Below, in pieces: positions 7,035 through 10,000 of a stretch of 10,000 nt of DNA. Source of the stretch: Actinidia chinensis (lineage: Eukaryota > Streptophyta > Magnoliopsida > Ericales > Actinidiaceae). Under the pieces are notes generated by a model. That model was not told the DNA's origin. It ran no database searches and worked only from the letters and a program-made list of their open reading frames with translations. Position 1 is the first letter of the stretch. The number at the start of each line of letters is the position of its first letter. Position numbers and translations under genes: made by a program. The stretch is from assembly GCA_009663005.1 (NCBI GenBank), contig CM018900.1:12934143-12944142 (forward strand). The letters run 5' to 3'.

Positions 7035-7445
7035 CTAGCCCCTTGGCGCTGGTTGGTTTTGAGGAGGTCCGGACGTAGAACTTTTCTCCCTATTATGTGT
7101 AGACACAAGGCAACCTTGCTCTGGACTCATAGTGCGGGGTGAGAATTCCGCCATAAAATCTGCCAATACATGTCCCTTTATCGCTGCCTTCAACAAAAAT
7201 TTTATGTCAGACTGTCCAAGCTCGATGGTCCATTTTGAAAGTCGCCCAAATAGGTCTGATTTAGACAAAATATTTTTGAGCAAAAACTTGGTATATACGA
7301 TTATGGGATGCGCTTGAAAATAGTGCATGAGTTTCCGTGAAGTTAGAACCAAAGCTAGAACGAGCTTCTCTAGTGATAAGTACCTTGTTTGGTAATCCGT
7401 AAACGTTTTGCTGACAAAGTAGATCAAGCATTGCTCTCTGCCCAC
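7035..7445 (-). pseudogene. Original gypsy RNase H (connection/RNase H) domain, degenerate
   Basis: Frame of 136 codons with CLIYFVSKTFTDYQTRY, LSLEKLVLALVLTSRKLMHY, FQAHPIIVYTKFLLKNI, LSKWTIELGQSDIKF and AIKGHVLADFMAEF, the usual order of the Ty3/gypsy RNase H that follows reverse transcriptase. The stretch VYTKFLLK stands where active gypsy RNases H have T-D-x-P-L, so that acidic residue is missing. Loss of the old RNase H active site is known in Tat elements that have acquired a second one, so this need not be a late mutation. The tail after ADFMAEF is the linker. Confidence 0.83.
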
Positions 7446-7633
7446 CTATCTTAACAATACGAGCTTACGGCATGTTCTGAGACAGCGAGGTAAACGTAGA
7501 GTAGCTCTCCCTCATCCGACGTGGAAAGAAGCGACAATTAAGTTAAGTATTTTTTGAACTCTTGGAGTGCTAGCTCGCACTCCTCATTCCACGAAAACTT
7601 CATATTTTTGAAAATAAGTTTAAAAAATGGACA
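7446..7633 (-). pseudogene. End of reverse transcriptase and link to RNase H, frame-broken
   Basis: Minus-strand translation in mixed frames gives the Lys-rich end of the RT thumb and the start of the connection domain (for example KYEVF and LNLIVASF). Several stops and frame changes prevent a continuous reading. Its place between the RT thumb and the RNase H frame is the main evidence. Confidence 0.5.
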
Positions 7634-8460
7634 TCATCTGTTTGAGAACTTACTAATGAATCTGTTTAGTGCCACCACCATTCCGGTCAGTTTCTGGACC
7701 TCCTTTGTAGTCTTCGGGCTGACGAGATTGTTGATCGCAGTTATTTGCTCTGGGTTTGCTTTGATCCCCTGTCTCGTCACTGGGTGCCTTAAGAACTTCC
7801 CTGAATTCACCCCGAAGGCGCATTTTGCCGCGTTCAGTCTCAATTTATGTCTTTTGAGTATGTCGAACACTTTAGGCCCCTAATATAATCGACCTCTTCT
7901 TTGCTCTTGACCACCATATCATCGATGTAAGCGTCCATGATCTAACCAAGGATCCGCTCAAATATTTTGGTGATCATCCTTTAATATGTGGCCCAGGCAT
8001 TTTTTAGATCGAAGGGCATGATTTTATAGCAGAAAACGCCTCGGGGGTGATGAATGCGGTCTTTTCTTGATCTAGCTTATGCATGGCAATATGGTGGTAA
8101 CCTCAGTATGCATGTAAGAAGCTCATGTGGGCATGACTTGAGGTAGAATCCACTAGTTGGTCGATTTTGGGCAACGAAAAGCAGTCTTAAGGATAAGATC
8201 GGTTGAGGCTTATGAAGTCCACACATACCCTCCATTTACCGATCTTCTTCTTTACCACCATTGTGTTGGACAACCAACTTGGGTAAAGAACTTTAGTTAT
8301 TGCAGTCGCCTCTTTTACTTCTCTATTTCCTCGATCACTGTGTAAACGTGCTCTATTGCAGAACTCCTTCCTTTTTGTTTGACTGGTTGGGCATCCAGTA
8401 GAACGTTCAATTCATGTGTAATAATGTTCGGGTCTATCCCGGGCGTCTCATAAGGTATCA
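7634..8460 (-). pseudogene. Reverse transcriptase, degenerate
   Basis: RNA-directed DNA polymerase that would copy the element's transcript. Reading right to left: MVVKKKIGKWRVCVDFISLN (about 8215-8270), LPKIDQLVDST, SFLHAY-stop-GYHHIAMHKLDQ (about 8070-8125), KTAFITP, a one-base shift, GVFCYKIMPFDLKNAWATY, then MDAYIDDMVVKSKEEVDYI with the YIDD catalytic pair at 7915-7929. The thumb is the open frame 7634-7870: LKRHKLRLNAAKCAFGVNSG, GIKANPEQITAINN and VQKLTGMVVALNRFISKFS. Breaks: motif A Asp replaced by His (8112-8114), stop at 8103-8105, stops after ATY and after ILG, and a stop and frameshift between VDYI and the thumb. The order and spacing are those of a Ty3/gypsy RT; no part is missing by large deletion. 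Confidence 0.87.
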
Positions 8461-8646
8461 TTCCTCCAGGTTTGCTCCTATGAGAAAGAAATGATATAAG
8501 ATTGGCTCATCTAGTTTGAAGCGTACCAAGTCTTCCACGACCTTAGCCTCGGGGCTCCTCCCGACATCTTCCAGGACTTCATGTTCTTCTTCGACCAGAT
8601 GTACTTCTTTTATGGCCTCCTTTGTGGAGACCGTAGTGAAGTAACA
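8461..8646 (-). pseudogene. Linker between protease and reverse transcriptase
   Basis: Minus-strand reading continues from the protease frame with an acidic stretch (EEEHEVLEDVGRSPEAKVVE, then DLVRFKLDEPILYHF). There is no catalytic motif. This matches the charged linker between protease and RT in plant Ty3/gypsy polyproteins. A stop lies near 8646 (TAG, the complement of CTA). Confidence 0.6.
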
Positions 8647-9090
8647 CTATTTGGCCACCACTTGGTCTCCGTAAAAGGTTTTTTCGCCGCGAGAAGTGGC
8701 GAATTTGATGACTTGGTGCAGTGTGGAGGCCACACCCTTCATTTTGTGTAGCCAATTTCTGCCAACAATTGCATTATATAGGGAGGAGATGTCTACAACA
8801 ATGAACTCCGTCATCAGCTTTTGGGATTCGACTTTGACCCGAGGGTCACCGTTCCCAAGAGCCAATGAGATTGAATGTTGAATCCTACCAAGGGAGCTTT
8901 CACTGGCCTTAAGTCTGATTGGGTGAGTTTAAATTGTTTAAAAAGATCCTAATACATCACCTCAACCGAACTTCTAGTGTCCACCAAGAATCGCCTTACG
9001 TCATAGTTGTTCATTTTGAGCTGGATGACCAAGGGGTCAGATTGGGGGTACTATACCCTATCTAGGTCGACTTTGGTGAACGTCAAGCTT
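8647..9090 (-). pseudogene. Aspartic protease domain, degenerate
   Basis: Retropepsin-like protease that would cleave the Gag-Pol polyprotein. Right to left: [44 protein letters not shown], a TAG stop at 8949-8951, DLFKQF, LRPVKAPLVGF, a frameshift, LALGNGDPRVKVESQKLMTE, FIVVDISSLYNAIVGRNWLH and VASTLHQVIKFATSRG, GDQVVAK. The active-site triplet D-T/S-G is DTR (8973-8981): Gly is Arg. This single change should abolish the flexible active-site loop. The second half (8647-8865) is an uninterrupted frame. This region also includes the short gag-protease link. Confidence 0.82.
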
Positions 9091-9280
9091 CCTATCTCTG
9101 CTGATGTTGCCCTCGGCCTCTTAGCCGGCGAATAGACCTAGAGGACCTCATGCATTTGTTTGACCATCCAAATCTTTCCCTGAATTCTATTCTCAAGATC
9201 CGGGTGGTATGGGCCATTGATCATGTGTATAGTTCCCAGGGGTAGATCTTCTTTTTCGTTTGCCATCGGGTCTTTCCTTC
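9091..9280 (-). pseudogene. Gag-protease linker, frame-broken
   Basis: Minus-strand translation shows [14 protein letters not shown] and KRPRATSAE-like stretches in changing frames. It is a basic linker between the nucleocapsid part of Gag and protease. No domain is recognised. Confidence 0.45.
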
Positions 9281-10000
9281 ATCAATGAATTCTTTGAGGT
9301 GTCCGTCTCTGGCCAATTGGTCTAAAAAAGATTTGAGGGCTCAGCAACTATCGGTTTTGTGTCCTCTTTCCTTATGGAAAAAGCATCTCCATCTTTGGTT
9401 GCGCCTTTTGGGGTCCCCTCCCATGGGCTCGGGTTTTTTGAAGTATGGCTTGTCTCGAATCCGAGCGAGGAGCATGAGTATCAACTCTTTGAAGACCACA
9501 TTGATCCCTTGCCTTGCCTGGGACTCAAAATTAGTCGAATTTTCTTTCCACTTTTTGAATTGTCCCTCGCCCTTGGTGGGAGATTCCCGTGATTTTTTCA
9601 GCTTACCTAACGTCCTCCTCCAATCAGGCGAATATTTTGACCCGAGACATGAGGTCTTGGAGGTCAAATGGAGGGTTCAACATTAGGTTTTCACATAGCC
9701 TCTTCCCTGGAGTCAACCCGAGCTTGTAACTCGCCATCGCTAATTCCTCGGAGCATTCTTCAATCTCGTTGTATGTTTCCCAGTTACGTTGTTATAGTTG
9801 CGGATTGTCTCGTTCTTTCCCTTCCTCAGTGTCAATAGCGAGTCACGCCCTTTGGCGTCCGGGTGTTAATGAAAAACTGAGCCACAAATGACTCAGTCAA
9901 CTGATGAAAACTCTCGATTGACCCAGTGAGAAGTTTATCAAACCATTTTAATCCAAGGTCCCCCAGGCTCGAGGGGAATACTCGGCATATCAAGTCATCC
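9271..10000 (-). pseudogene. Gag (capsid and nucleocapsid), degenerate, runs off the right edge
   Basis: Structural protein that would package element RNA. The window edge cuts the N-terminal side. From 10000 leftward: VFPSSLGDLGLKWFDKLLTG, SIESFHQLTESFVAQFF and TRTPKGV, which is the plant retrotransposon Gag domain; then a shift to DSLLTLRKGKNETIRNY and another to [20 protein letters not shown] and [20 protein letters not shown]. Frame 9341-9667 carries a basic tail and a zinc-knuckle-like motif, [14 protein letters not shown] (9344-9385), of the C-x2-H-x4-H-x4-C kind that replaces the usual CCHC in many Tat Gags. A TGA at 9341-9343 is followed in frame by ALKSFLDQLARDGHLKEFID. At least two frameshifts and two stops are present. 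Confidence 0.82.

Larger units (their letters stand above)
4207..10000 (-). mobile_element. Ty3/gypsy LTR retrotransposon of the Tat type, internal gag-pol region
   Basis: The order Gag, protease, RT, RNase H, second RNase H, integrase on one strand defines a Ty3/gypsy element. The second RNase H, the lack of a chromodomain, and the opposite-strand ORF plus tandem repeats after pol assign it to Tat. The whole element in this window also takes in the region to the left edge. The LTRs lie outside on both sides. It cannot be autonomous: every domain has stops, frameshifts or lost catalytic residues. Confidence 0.87.

Noticed and set aside
7554..7883. Plus-strand open frame opposite the RT thumb
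   Set aside because: The minus strand encodes a clear RT thumb here; the plus frame is a shadow.
9285..9686. Plus-strand open frames opposite gag
   Set aside because: The minus strand shows the nucleocapsid motif; these frames are shadows.

Overview
The window is plant nuclear repeat DNA. Almost all of it is one decayed Ty3/gypsy LTR retrotransposon lying on the minus strand. No bacterial-type genes, tRNA, rRNA or CRISPR array were found. The order of domains, a second plant-type RNase H, and an extra gene on the opposite strand downstream of pol all point to the Tat group (Ogre/Retand/Grande-like). The host is a flowering plant; the sequence alone does not fix the species. Neither LTR, the primer-binding site nor a convincing polypurine tract is inside the window.

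Reading the element in its own direction (right to left): gag fills about 10000-9270. The protease follows at about 9090-8650, with its DTG motif changed to DTR. A linker leads into reverse transcriptase (about 8440-7634, YIDD present but motif A Asp lost). Next come the old gypsy RNase H (7445-7035) and the second RNase H (6957-6520). Integrase follows, and pol ends at a natural stop at 4207-4209. All of these domains carry stops and frameshifts, so the element is dead as an autonomous unit. Integrase is further broken by a tandem duplication of about 1 kb (4671-5695 and 5707-6740, roughly 93% identical over the part compared by eye). It copies the end of the second RNase H plus most of integrase, so the order is RNase H, integrase, partial RNase H, integrase, integrase C-terminus.

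Between pol and the extra gene lies 2.2 kb of non-coding DNA. It has two minisatellite arrays that share a core but differ in spacer: about 80-bp units arranged as a 159-bp two-unit repeat (2456-3085), and six units of about 76 bp (3675-4112). Between the arrays is a plus-strand polyadenylation-like signal (3532). A 350-bp Mutator-like MITE with 117-bp inverted repeats and a 10-bp target duplication has inserted at 2080-2429.

The left part (about 266-1971, plus strand) is the antisense extra ORF of the element, of the kind annotated in plants as gypsy-type putative transposase. It has a 75-bp phase-0 intron (1256-1330), a coiled-coil-like stretch and an acidic C-terminus, and it is broken by stops and frameshifts. 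Pol and this gene converge on the repeat-rich region, whose arrays would lie in or near the 3' ends of both transcripts.
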